Position numbers and translations under genes: made by a program | NCBI GenBank assembly: GCA_902785925.1 | Contig: CADAAI010000024.1 | Span: forward strand, 1-40,561 | Direction of reading: 5' to 3' | DNA: 40,561 bases | Source: an uncultured Bacteroidales bacterium | GTDB lineage: Bacteria; Bacteroidota; Bacteroidia; Bacteroidales; Muribaculaceae | Notes under the pieces: generated by a model | Databases searched by the model: none | What the model was told of the DNA's origin: nothing | What the model saw: only the letters and a program-made list of their open reading frames with translations | Shown here: positions 25,765 to 33,506 of the stretch, piece by piece | Numbering within the stretch: the first letter of the stretch is position 1 | Layout of the letters: each line of letters opens with the position of its first letter

Positions 25765-27735
25765 ATGAAAAAGATACTATTAACAGTAATCATCGCATTG
25801 ACTATGGCAACAGCAGGTGCTCGCGACTATAATTTCAACGAGATGACCTACACCCCCAAGGCCACTACGTTTTTCTTGAACACCAACGATGACGCTCAGG
25901 CCGTGACTGTGCGCATCTACGATGCTGGCAAAGAAGGCAATATGCTCAAGAAGATTGACCTCAAGCGCGTAAAGGGAAGTAAGGATGAGTGGACCGGCAA
26001 AGTGAAAGGCGACCTCAAGGGCAAGTTCTATACTTTTGACGTGAAATATAACGGCAATTATATGGGCGAGAATCCTGGCATCTTTGCCAAGGCAGTGGGT
26101 GTGAACGGCCGCCGTGGTGCCATCATCGACTTAACCGAGACCAACCCTGCAGAATGGGGACAAGATGTGCGCCCTGCTGTAAATCTCAAAGACCATGTCA
26201 TCTACGAGATGCACCATCGCGATTTCTCGATTGCTCGCAACATCAATCTTGACCCTAAGATTACCGTTAAGCGCGTGAGCACCGAATATCCAGGCAAATT
26301 CCTGGCTCTTACCGAGCCTTGGGCAATAGGACACCTCACCGACCTTGGCGTTAATGCTGTGCATGTGCTGCCATCCTACGACTACGCCTCAATCGATGAG
26401 ACTAAGCTTGACCAGAATCGTTACAATTGGGGTTATGATCCATTGAACTATAATGTTCCCGAGGGTGGGTATTCGACTAATCCCTATGACCCATATGCTC
26501 GTAACCGTGAGTTTAAGCAGATGGTGCAGGCGTTGCACAAGGCAGGCATCCGCGTTATACTTGATGTTGTGTATAACCACACCTACAGCATTGATGACGG
26601 AAACTTCCAGAAGACTTGCCCGGGCACATTCTATCGCAAGAATGCTGATGGCTCATGGAGTAATGGAAGTGGATGTGGTAACGAGACTGCCAGTGATCAG
26701 GAAATCATGCGTCAATACATGCTTGCAAGTGTGAAATACTGGATTGACGAGTATCACATTGATGGTTTCCGCTTCGACCTTATGGGTGTGCACGATATTG
26801 AGACTATGAACAAGATTGCCGACATGGTGCACAGCATCGACCCCACTATGCTCGTCTATGGTGAGGGATGGAGCGCTGGCTCTTGTGCCTATCCTGGTGA
26901 CAAACTTGCCATGAAGGCCAATGTGAAGCAGATGCCGGGCATTGCTGCTTTCAGCGATGACATTCGCGACGCTTTGCGTGGGCCATGGGATGGCGACGAC
27001 AAGGCTGCATTCCTTGGAGGTCTCCCAGGATTTGAAGAGAGTATCAAGTTTGGCATCGTTGGAGCAATTCAGCATCCACAGGTTAACTATTCTAAGGTGA
27101 ACTACAGCAAGGAGCCTTATGCCCTCCAGCCAACTCAGATGATTTCTTATGTGAGTTGCCACGATGATATGTGCCTCGTCGACCGCTTGCGTGCCAGTGT
27201 GCCGGGAGTAAAGGGCAATGACAAGGAGCTTATTAAGCTCGACCTGCTTGCGCAGACTGCAGTGTTCACCTCTCAAGGCATTCCTTTCATGCTCAGTGGC
27301 GAGGAGCTGCTTCGCGACAAGAAGGGTGTGCACAACAGTTTCGAGAGCCCCGACAGTATCAATCGTCTTGACTGGAATGGTCGTATCAAGCACCCAGAGG
27401 TGTTTAATTACTACAAGGACCTCATTTCTTTGCGTAAGCATCATGAGGGATTTCGCCTGGGCAGTGCCGACCTTGTGCGCAAGCACTTGGGGTTCTTACC
27501 TGGAGGTGATTGCCTGGTGGTTTATCGCCTTAAGAATCTGAAACAGGTGGGCGACACTTGGAATAATATCATTGTGATTCTTAATGGCAACAACGAGAAG
27601 CGCACAGTGAGAATGCCCAAGTCGACCTACACTATCGTGGGCGACGGCGATGTGATAAATGAGAAAGGGCTCTACACGATAACTACCAACGAGATTATCG
27701 TTCCATCTCGCTCGGCAATCATTATGCATGATTAA
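25765..27735 (+). CDS. pulA: Type I pullulanase (GH13_14), exported
   Basis: 656 aa. A signal peptide (residues 1-19) precedes an N-terminal CBM48-like module (about 25-125). The GH13_14 marker YNWGYDP is at 220-226. Catalytic residues are nucleophile Asp338 in DGFRFDLMG, acid/base Glu367 in YGEGWSAG, and Asp467 in VSCHDD. It hydrolyses alpha-1,6 links in pullulan and branched dextrins. The predicted export places it in the periplasm beside SusA and SusB, where it can debranch oligosaccharides taken through the outer membrane. There is no lipobox, so surface display is unlikely. The gaps to its neighbours (25 and 28 bases) support one operon. Confidence 0.94.
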   Translation: MKKILLTVIIALTMATAGARDYNFNEMTYTPKATTFFLNTNDDAQAVTVRIYDAGKEGNMLKKIDLKRVKGSKDEWTGKVKGDLKGKFYTFDVKYNGNYMGENPGIFAKAVGVNGRRGAIIDLTETNPAEWGQDVRPAVNLKDHVIYEMHHRDFSIARNINLDPKITVKRVSTEYPGKFLALTEPWAIGHLTDLGVNAVHVLPSYDYASIDETKLDQNRYNWGYDPLNYNVPEGGYSTNPYDPYARNREFKQMVQALHKAGIRVILDVVYNHTYSIDDGNFQKTCPGTFYRKNADGSWSNGSGCGNETASDQEIMRQYMLASVKYWIDEYHIDGFRFDLMGVHDIETMNKIADMVHSIDPTMLVYGEGWSAGSCAYPGDKLAMKANVKQMPGIAAFSDDIRDALRGPWDGDDKAAFLGGLPGFEESIKFGIVGAIQHPQVNYSKVNYSKEPYALQPTQMISYVSCHDDMCLVDRLRASVPGVKGNDKELIKLDLLAQTAVFTSQGIPFMLSGEELLRDKKGVHNSFESPDSINRLDWNGRIKHPEVFNYYKDLISLRKHHEGFRLGSADLVRKHLGFLPGGDCLVVYRLKNLKQVGDTWNNIIVILNGNNEKRTVRMPKSTYTIVGDGDVINEKGLYTITTNEIIVPSRSAIIMHD

Positions 27736-27763
27736 AAAGTTCATAGTTGTTAATTTTTGATAT

Positions 27764-29674
27764 ATGAAGAAGACACTCTTAATAGTTTTAGCAACATTGT
27801 GGGTAGCGGGTGCCTGGGCTGTTCCCAAGATGCCAGATTTTAAGGTTAACCGCATCGAACCTACCAACTGGTTTGTAGGCATGAAGAACCCATCGGTGCA
27901 GCTCATGGTGTATGGCGAGAATATACGTAATGCTGAGGTGAAGACCGACTATGCTGGTGTGAAAATCGATTCGATTGTGCGTCTCGACAGTCCAAACTAC
28001 CTGCTCGTTTACCTCAACACAGCAGGAGCTCAGCCTGGCACAATGAAACTTGATTTCACGATTGGTAAGTTGACAATGCAGTTGAAATATGATCTTAAGG
28101 CTCGCGAGATGAGTGGTGACCGCCGCATGGGATTTACCAATGCCGACGTGCTCTATATGCTCATGCCCGACCGCTTTGCCAACGGCAATCCTACCAATGA
28201 TCGCGTCAAGGGAATGCGCAGTCAGGTGTGCGACCGCAACAAGCCCAGCTACCGCCATGGTGGTGATCTGGAGGGAATTCGTCAGCACCTTGACTATCTC
28301 AACGACCTTGGCGTGACTGCATTGTGGTTCACTCCAGTACTTGAGAATGACTCGCCTGAGAGTCCGTGGAACGATACTTATCATGGTTATGCCACTACTA
28401 ACTACTACCGTGTTGACCCACGTTTCGGCACCAACGACGACTATCGCCGACTCGTCGATGAGGCGCACAGCAAGGGCTTGAAGGTGGTGATGGACATGAT
28501 TTTCAATCACTGCGGCTTTGAGCATCCTTGGGTGGCCGATATGCCTAGTAATGACTGGTTCAACACCAACGAATGGCTCAAGGAGTCGAAAGGGACGAGC
28601 GATTCGCGTAATACAAGTTTCATGCAGACGAGCTACAAGCTGGCTCCAGTCTTGGACCCATATGCTAGCGAATTTGACAAGAAGCAGACTGTTGAGGGCT
28701 GGTTTGTGTCCACTATGCCCGACCTCAACCAAAACAATCCTCATGTGATGAACTATCTCATCCAGAACAGCATTTGGTGGATTGAGACAGTGGGCATTGA
28801 CGGCATTCGCATGGATACCTATCCTTATGCTTTTGCTGGCCCTATGGCACGGTGGATGAAGGCAATCGACGAGGAGTATCCCAACTTCAACGTAGTGGGG
28901 GAGACTTGGTTTGAAGAGCCTCCTTACACCGCCGCTTGGCAGCGCGACAGCAAGATTGCCAAGGAGAACAGCTACCTCAAGACCGTGATGGATTTCTCGT
29001 TCTATGCCTGCATGGATTCGGCTCGCATCGAGCAGACAGACGGTCAGTGGCGTGGATTCAATCGCGTCTACAACAGCCTGGTGTTTGACTATCTCTATCC
29101 AAATCCTAGCAGCGTGATGGCGTTTATCGAGAACCACGACACCGACCGTTATCTCAAGGACGGAAAGGATGACCTTACACTCAAACAGGCACTTGCGCTA
29201 CTACTCACCATTAACCGCATACCTCAGCTTTACTATGGCACCGAGGTGCTGATGAACGGTACTAAACACGTGACTGACGGCAATGTGCGTAAGGACTTTC
29301 CAGGTGGTTTCCCAGGTGATGCTCACAACGCTTTCACCGAGCAAGGTCGCAGCAAGGAGGAGAACGATATGTTCAACTGGCTACGTGCTTTACTGCACTG
29401 GCGCAAGGGCGCAGGCAATGATGTGATTACTAAGGGCAAGCAAACTCAGTTCCTGCCTCACAATGGCATCTACGTGGTGGCTCGCCAATATGAGGGCAAG
29501 ACTGTGATGACCATTGTTAACGGCACCAACGAGAACGCTACAATGCCCGTCAAGCGCTACGCCGAAATCATCAGCAACGCCCTAGTCGCCCGTGACATCC
29601 CCACCAGCAACCACATCAGCCTCGTGAGCGACATCACCCTCACCCCACGGCAGACGCTAATATTGGAGTTCTAA
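27764..29674 (+). CDS. susA: Neopullulanase / alpha-amylase, SusA-like (GH13)
   Basis: 636 aa with a signal peptide (residues 1-19, LLIVLATLWVAGAWA). An N-terminal beta-sandwich (about 22-112), typical of cyclomaltodextrinase-like enzymes of Bacteroidota, leads into the barrel. Catalytic residues are nucleophile Asp351 in DGIRMDTYP, Glu380 in VVGETWFEE, and Asp459 in IENHDTDRYL. SusA in B. theta is a periplasmic neopullulanase that cuts starch oligosaccharides arriving through SusCD. Here the partner susC/D genes are not in the window. It is the last gene of the glucan operon; a terminator follows at 29705-29747. Confidence 0.93.
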   Translation: MKKTLLIVLATLWVAGAWAVPKMPDFKVNRIEPTNWFVGMKNPSVQLMVYGENIRNAEVKTDYAGVKIDSIVRLDSPNYLLVYLNTAGAQPGTMKLDFTIGKLTMQLKYDLKAREMSGDRRMGFTNADVLYMLMPDRFANGNPTNDRVKGMRSQVCDRNKPSYRHGGDLEGIRQHLDYLNDLGVTALWFTPVLENDSPESPWNDTYHGYATTNYYRVDPRFGTNDDYRRLVDEAHSKGLKVVMDMIFNHCGFEHPWVADMPSNDWFNTNEWLKESKGTSDSRNTSFMQTSYKLAPVLDPYASEFDKKQTVEGWFVSTMPDLNQNNPHVMNYLIQNSIWWIETVGIDGIRMDTYPYAFAGPMARWMKAIDEEYPNFNVVGETWFEEPPYTAAWQRDSKIAKENSYLKTVMDFSFYACMDSARIEQTDGQWRGFNRVYNSLVFDYLYPNPSSVMAFIENHDTDRYLKDGKDDLTLKQALALLLTINRIPQLYYGTEVLMNGTKHVTDGNVRKDFPGGFPGDAHNAFTEQGRSKEENDMFNWLRALLHWRKGAGNDVITKGKQTQFLPHNGIYVVARQYEGKTVMTIVNGTNENATMPVKRYAEIISNALVARDIPTSNHISLVSDITLTPRQTLILEF

Positions 29675-29704
29675 AAGAAAAGATTATTGCATAATAATCT
29701 ATAT

Positions 29705-29747
29705 TATTAGGGTGCGTCAAATTTATAGACACACCCTAATATTTTTC
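29705..29747 (+). terminator. Terminator after susA
   Basis: TATTAGGGTG (29705-29714) pairs perfectly with CACCCTAATA (29732-29741), followed by TTTTT. Confidence 0.85.
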
Positions 29748-29835
29748 TATTAATATTGGTGGATGGTTTGGAAGATAGCACAAGTGAATTCTAAATGGCC
29801 TTATCCTCAAAACACTAACCTTAAGCTATAAGTTC

Positions 29836-30432
29836 TCAATTGGTAAGGTCTCGAGTTTCATTAAGAGACCTAATAACTTTAGCAGGCACACCAGCAACTA
29901 CGCTATTACTAGGCACATCTTTTATTACTACGGCATTAGCGCCAATTAGAACATTATTACCAATTGTGATACCACCGATAACCTTTGCACCACAACAAAT
30001 TTCAACGTTGTCGCCTATAACTGGTGCCTGCAGATCATGGGAAAAGCCTATAGTAACTTGCTGATATATTTTGCAGTTTTTACCTATTTTCTCAGCTGAA
30101 ATAATTGTGGCAATACCATGTTGTATCAACAATCCTCCGCCAATGTCATTGGTTGAGATTTCAAGGTTACGCTTTCCTCTCAACCACCAGCATGAGATAA
30201 CTTTTAAGAGTTTTAGGCGCTTATATAAAACAGTCCTGTATTCTGGCATGCATCCTAATAGATAAGAAAATCCCCATAAATTGCACGGAACTCTTTTCCA
30301 TTTTGTCCATTGACACAAATCAGCATTGATTAACGTTCTATTTCTTATGGGGGTAATGTGGATAATTACCCAATAAATCAGTGCTAATGGGAATGTAAGA
30401 AATCCATAAAGTTTATTTAATTTTGCTCTCAT
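29836..30432 (-). CDS. Left-handed beta-helix acetyltransferase, serine-acetyltransferase-like
   Basis: 198 aa. The N-terminal 85 residues are basic and hydrophobic (TFPLALIYWVIIHIT at 13-27), so it may associate with the membrane. Residues about 90-185 carry hexapeptide repeats (ISTNDIGGG, LLIQHG with His105, IGDNVEICCGAKVIGG, IGANAVVIKDVPSNSV). This is the CysE/LbH_SAT pattern, which adds acetyl from acetyl-CoA to serine or to a sugar. The short unusual N-terminus and isolated position fit a polysaccharide-type O-acetyltransferase better than housekeeping CysE. Its AT-rich composition differs from the adjacent glucan genes and suggests transfer. Confidence 0.8.
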   Translation of the reverse strand: MRAKLNKLYGFLTFPLALIYWVIIHITPIRNRTLINADLCQWTKWKRVPCNLWGFSYLLGCMPEYRTVLYKRLKLLKVISCWWLRGKRNLEISTNDIGGGLLIQHGIATIISAEKIGKNCKIYQQVTIGFSHDLQAPVIGDNVEICCGAKVIGGITIGNNVLIGANAVVIKDVPSNSVVAGVPAKVIRSLNETRDLTN

Positions 30433-30458
30433 AGTTTTTTAGGGGGTATACAACAAAA

Positions 30459-30604
30459 GCGTGGACTTACTTTGCCACACCTATTGTAGAAGGTCCTGAG
30501 AAAACCTTGAGTTGCAGATATGTAAAAGCAGCCCACGCATATAGCGCAGAACCGCTTTGCAATTCCTCGCAACTCTTGTGAAAATTTCTCAGGTTCTCTA
30601 CAAT
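30459..30604. repeat. Nested inverted-repeat structure upstream of the acetyltransferase gene
   Basis: The outer pair is ATTGTAGA..CCTGAGAAA (30483-30503) with TTTCTCAGG..TCTACAAT (30585-30604). The inner pair is GAGTTGC (30509-30515) with GCAACTC (30569-30575). GCGTGG and CCCACGC form a further crossing pair. The stacked, compensatory look suggests a folded RNA or a dispersed mobile repeat. It is not a simple terminator. Confidence 0.5.
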
Positions 30605-30785
30605 GAGCGAAAAGCAAAACGCTTCTTTAAATCCATAATGTAAGAATTGCCTCTGCAATTCAGTCGCAAATATACAATATTTCTTTTACATAGTGACAAA
30701 AATGAGCAAAAGAAGTACATTTATAACATAAATTTGAGATAATCACTCTGAAATTTGCTCAATTCAAAAATTATTACGTAATTTG

Positions 30786-30806
30786 CGTTACGGAAATTCC
30801 GTAACG
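30786..30806 (+). promoter_or_regulatory. Perfect 21-bp palindrome, candidate operator of the ATPase gene
   Basis: CGTTACGGAA and its exact complement TTCCGTAACG flank a single central A. It ends 25 bases before the ATG at 30832, in the expected promoter/leader. TTACGTAA at 30774-30781 adds a nearby partial match. The protein has a C-terminal winged-helix-like segment, so self-binding is possible. Confidence 0.55.
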
Positions 30807-30831
30807 GATTTTATGTAATGAAAATATTGAT

Positions 30832-31959
30832 ATGAAAGCACTGAATAATCCATTTGTCACCTATGGTTATAAAGGCCCTGAATACTTTTGCGACCGTGAG
30901 CAAGAGACAAAGTCTATCATCACCGCTCTGCACAATGAGCGCAACATCACGCTTGTAGCTCCGCGTCGCATGGGCAAGACAGGGTTGATACATCATGTGT
31001 TTAACCAGATTGAGCAGACGCAACCTGATGTGCGCTGTTTCTATGTAGATATCTTTCCCACTAAAAACCTGCAGCAGATGGTTCAAGCGATGGCACGAGC
31101 TATATTGGGAAAACTTGATAGCCCCTCGCAAACTGCCATGCGCAAAGTTACACAGTTTTTTGGTCGTTTCCGTCCCACTGTGACCTATGACGAAATAACT
31201 GGAGTTCCCACTGTCAGCCTCGACATTGCACCCAATGAAGAGCGCAACACGTTAAAACAGATTTTTGAATATATGCATAAGTCGGGAGTTCGTTGTTATG
31301 TGGCTATTGATGAATTCCAGCAGATATTGCAATACAGTGACACAGGTATTGAGGCGCTTATTCGTTCATATATCCAATTCTTGCCTAATGTGTATTTCAT
31401 TTTTGCCGGTAGTCAGCACCATGTACTTGAGCAGATGTTCTCGTCGGTGAACCGCCCATTTTTCCAGAGCACTCAAATGATGCACCTGGGACCACTGGAC
31501 GAATCAAAATATAGACAATTTGCCAACGATTTCTTTAAAGTGCAAAACCGTGAGATTTCAACAAAATTGTTTCACCAATTATATGAAACTATGCATGGTG
31601 TAACATGGTATGTGCACGCAGTGCTCAACAGAGTGTATCAAGAGGCCGAGAAACCTATTACTCAGAAGTTGATTGATCAAGTGATGAGAGAACTCGTTGA
31701 AGAACAGTCTCCTGTTTTCCAAAACTATTACAATGCCATGACTGTCAATCAGGCTGCAGTCGCTGTTGCTATCGCTCGTGAACAGAAGGTTGCTAAGCCT
31801 CTATCGCAGGATTTCATGGTACGCTACAGGTTGCCGTCGCCAAGCAGTGTGCAAACGTCACTCGATAAATTGGAAACGAACCAAATAGTCTTGCGCAACT
31901 CTGACGGTTATTTTATCTATGACCATTTCTTCGCGATGTGGCTCCGTGATTTGGTTTAG
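30832..31959 (+). CDS. AAA/STAND-like ATPase (archaeal-type ATPase family)
   Basis: 375 aa. The start NPFVTYGYKGPEYFCDREQE is typical of this family. Walker A is APRRMGKT (43-50), Walker B is CYVAIDEFQ (155-163) and a sensor-like FIFAGSQ follows at 189-195. The C-terminal 80 residues look like a winged helix (LPSPSSVQTSLDKLETNQIV). Members are P-loop ATPases of uncertain role, often carried on accessory DNA and suspected in regulation or defence. A perfect palindrome lies 25 bases upstream of the start. Its stop codon overlaps that of recO by three bases on the opposite strand. Confidence 0.82.
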   Translation: MKALNNPFVTYGYKGPEYFCDREQETKSIITALHNERNITLVAPRRMGKTGLIHHVFNQIEQTQPDVRCFYVDIFPTKNLQQMVQAMARAILGKLDSPSQTAMRKVTQFFGRFRPTVTYDEITGVPTVSLDIAPNEERNTLKQIFEYMHKSGVRCYVAIDEFQQILQYSDTGIEALIRSYIQFLPNVYFIFAGSQHHVLEQMFSSVNRPFFQSTQMMHLGPLDESKYRQFANDFFKVQNREISTKLFHQLYETMHGVTWYVHAVLNRVYQEAEKPITQKLIDQVMRELVEEQSPVFQNYYNAMTVNQAAVAVAIAREQKVAKPLSQDFMVRYRLPSPSSVQTSLDKLETNQIVLRNSDGYFIYDHFFAMWLRDLV

Positions 31960-32681
31960 ACAAACAGCTGCTTCAGCACCTCGGGTGAGCGCAGGGTGCC
32001 CAGGGTGGAGTGATGGATACGGTAGTAAGTGAGAATGCTCTCAAGCATTTCGTTGCGCTGGTCGCGGTTGAACTTAAAGTGGTGCATGTTGTCGAAGGTC
32101 ATGCGCGACAGCAGCGGCAGCACTTGAGCCTGTGCTGGTGGCAGTGATTTCATGCCAGGGTAGGGCGACTGAGTAAATATACCCTCGTTCATGTTGAACC
32201 AGTAGCCTTCGTGGTAGCTGTCGATGTCGGGCTGAATGCCTATGAATTGCCCCAAGCGGTAGAGGAAGCATATGTGGAAGTTGGCCACGCTGCCTCGTTC
32301 CTGCTCAAGCCTGAGGATGCAACTCTTGATGTAGGAGTAGAGCACCATGTTCTGTTCCTGCTCGTGGATGGTGTGCGAGAGCAGTTCGCTCAGGAACATG
32401 GAAATGGCGTTTTTCATGGGATCACTGTAGATTGACTGTAACATGGAGGTGCGGCGCACGTCGTGAAGAGTGCCAATGTCGCGCGATGGCTGCAAACGAG
32501 CCACAAACTCGATGAGTGACAGTGGCATGAACATGGCATTGCGCATGCGTGCGGCATGTGTAGTGCCTTGTCGCACAAGGAACGAGAGCATCCCCATCTT
32601 GTCGGTGTAGATGCGCGCTATGTTGTGCTTCTCGTTATATTTGATAACGTTGATTACTATGCCTTCGAGTTTCTCCTGCAT
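31956..32681 (-). CDS. recO: DNA repair protein RecO
   Basis: 241 aa. The N-terminal OB-fold begins EKLEGIVINVIKYNEKHNIA and continues with SFLVRQGTTHAARMRNAMF. The helical C-terminal domain follows (FHICFLYRLGQFIGIQPD). RecO anneals single strands and, with RecR, loads RecA onto SSB-coated DNA in the RecFOR pathway. The usual zinc-finger Cys set of the E. coli-distant forms is not seen, as is common in Bacteroidota. The stop codons of this gene and the ATPase overlap tail to tail. It is divergent from the tRNA-Glu/rpsT unit. Confidence 0.9.
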   Translation of the reverse strand: MQEKLEGIVINVIKYNEKHNIARIYTDKMGMLSFLVRQGTTHAARMRNAMFMPLSLIEFVARLQPSRDIGTLHDVRRTSMLQSIYSDPMKNAISMFLSELLSHTIHEQEQNMVLYSYIKSCILRLEQERGSVANFHICFLYRLGQFIGIQPDIDSYHEGYWFNMNEGIFTQSPYPGMKSLPPAQAQVLPLLSRMTFDNMHHFKFNRDQRNEMLESILTYYRIHHSTLGTLRSPEVLKQLFV

Positions 32682-32766
32682 TAATGTGCGAAGTTACACT
32701 AATTCGCCTGATTTGCCCAACTTTTTACAAAAAATCTTTGTCTTTTAAAGTTTTAACCACAATAAA

Positions 32767-32798
32767 TTTTGCTGTTTCAAAAATTTGACCTAATTTTG
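32767..32798 (+). promoter_or_regulatory. Promoter of the tRNA-Glu/rpsT unit
   Basis: TTTTG (32767-32771) and TAATTTTG (32791-32798) are separated by 19 bases, a full Bacteroidota promoter. It lies about 30 bases before the first tRNA-Glu. Confidence 0.75.
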
Positions 32799-32828
32799 CA
32801 GTCGCTTTGCGAAAAAACGGTTTTTGTT

Positions 32829-32900
32829 GGCCCATTCGTCTATCGGTTAGGACGCAAGATTTTCATTCTTGAAAGAGCAGTTCGACTCTGCTATGGGCTA
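32829..32900 (+). tRNA. tRNA-Glu (anticodon TTC), first copy
   Basis: 72 bases fold as a cloverleaf. The acceptor is GGCCCAT with ATGGGCT (first pair G-U), the anticodon stem CAAGA/TCTTG, the loop TTTTCAT, and the T arm GCAG-TTCGACT-CTGC. The discriminator is A and CCA is not encoded. It reads GAA/GAG. It is identical to the copy at 33286-33357. Confidence 0.95.
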
Positions 32901-32938
32901 CTAATTCAATAAGATAAATAATTTTTTTAAACTTAATT

Positions 32939-33199
32939 ATGGCAAACCATAAATCATCTATTAAGAGAATCCGTCAAACTAAGACAAGAAACGAGCGTAA
33001 TCGTTACTACGCTAAGACTATGCGCAACGCTGTTCGCAACTTGCGCAAAATGGAGAACAAAGAGGAAGCCGCTGCTGCTTACAAGAAAGTATCGTCGATG
33101 CTCGACAAGCTGGGTCGCAAGGGCACTATCAGCAAGAACAAAGCTGCTAACCTTAAGAGCAAGCTCGCTAAGCACGTTAACAAGCTCGAAGTTGCCTAA
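32939..33199 (+). CDS. rpsT: 30S ribosomal protein S20
   Basis: 86 aa, the normal size. The sequence [20 protein letters not shown] and the strongly basic helical body are diagnostic. S20 binds 16S rRNA early in assembly of the small subunit. It lies 38 bases after the first tRNA-Glu, under the same promoter (32767-32798). A hairpin CTGAGAG/CTCTCAG at 33211-33232 follows the stop. The second tRNA-Glu lies downstream. Confidence 0.97.
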   Translation: MANHKSSIKRIRQTKTRNERNRYYAKTMRNAVRNLRKMENKEEAAAAYKKVSSMLDKLGRKGTISKNKAANLKSKLAKHVNKLEVA

Positions 33200-33285
33200 A
33201 TGCTTCTCCCCTGAGAGTTTAGCCCTCTCAGTCTAGCATAATTTCTCATGGAGATTTTGGCAATTTGGCCAGATCTTCACATGAT

Positions 33286-33357
33286 GGCCCATTCGTCTAT
33301 CGGTTAGGACGCAAGATTTTCATTCTTGAAAGAGCAGTTCGACTCTGCTATGGGCTA
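33286..33357 (+). tRNA. tRNA-Glu (anticodon TTC), second copy
   Basis: It is identical over all 72 bases to the tRNA at 32829-32900, while the flanks differ. It probably shares the upstream transcript, since no separate promoter is evident. A stem (GAGCG/CGCTC, 33364-33390) follows. Confidence 0.95.
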
Positions 33358-33363
33358 CCGCAT

Positions 33364-33456
33364 GAGCGTTAAGTATTTTACTTAGCGCTCTTAACTGATA
33401 TATAATGCCAAAATCACATCGAAGGAAGTATACCCTTTGATGTGATTTTTATTGCT
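33364..33456. terminator. Two hairpins ending the tRNA/rpsT unit
   Basis: The first is GAGCG-TAAGT with ACTTA-CGCTC (33364-33390). The second is AAAATCACATC (33410-33420) with GATGTGATTTT (33439-33449), followed by a T run. The second can also serve the convergent transporter gene. Confidence 0.75.
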
Positions 33457-33506
33457 TTTTGTCCATTTTGTTGCCGATAAGACTCCTTGTTAAGTTATTC
33501 TTTACA

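Larger units (their letters stand above)
30433..30831. other. Structured intergenic region
   Basis: It contains a set of nested inverted repeats at 30459-30604, a small perfect hairpin (GAATTGC-CTCT-GCAATTC, 30643-30660) and the palindrome at 30786-30806. A short minus-strand frame of about 63 codons spans the hairpins, but no coding signal supports it. Confidence 0.5.

Noticed and set aside
30429..30658. Two overlapping open frames of about 62 codons on the minus strand
   Set aside because: They cross strong nested hairpins in two frames, with no codon bias or start signal, so structure explains the region better than coding.
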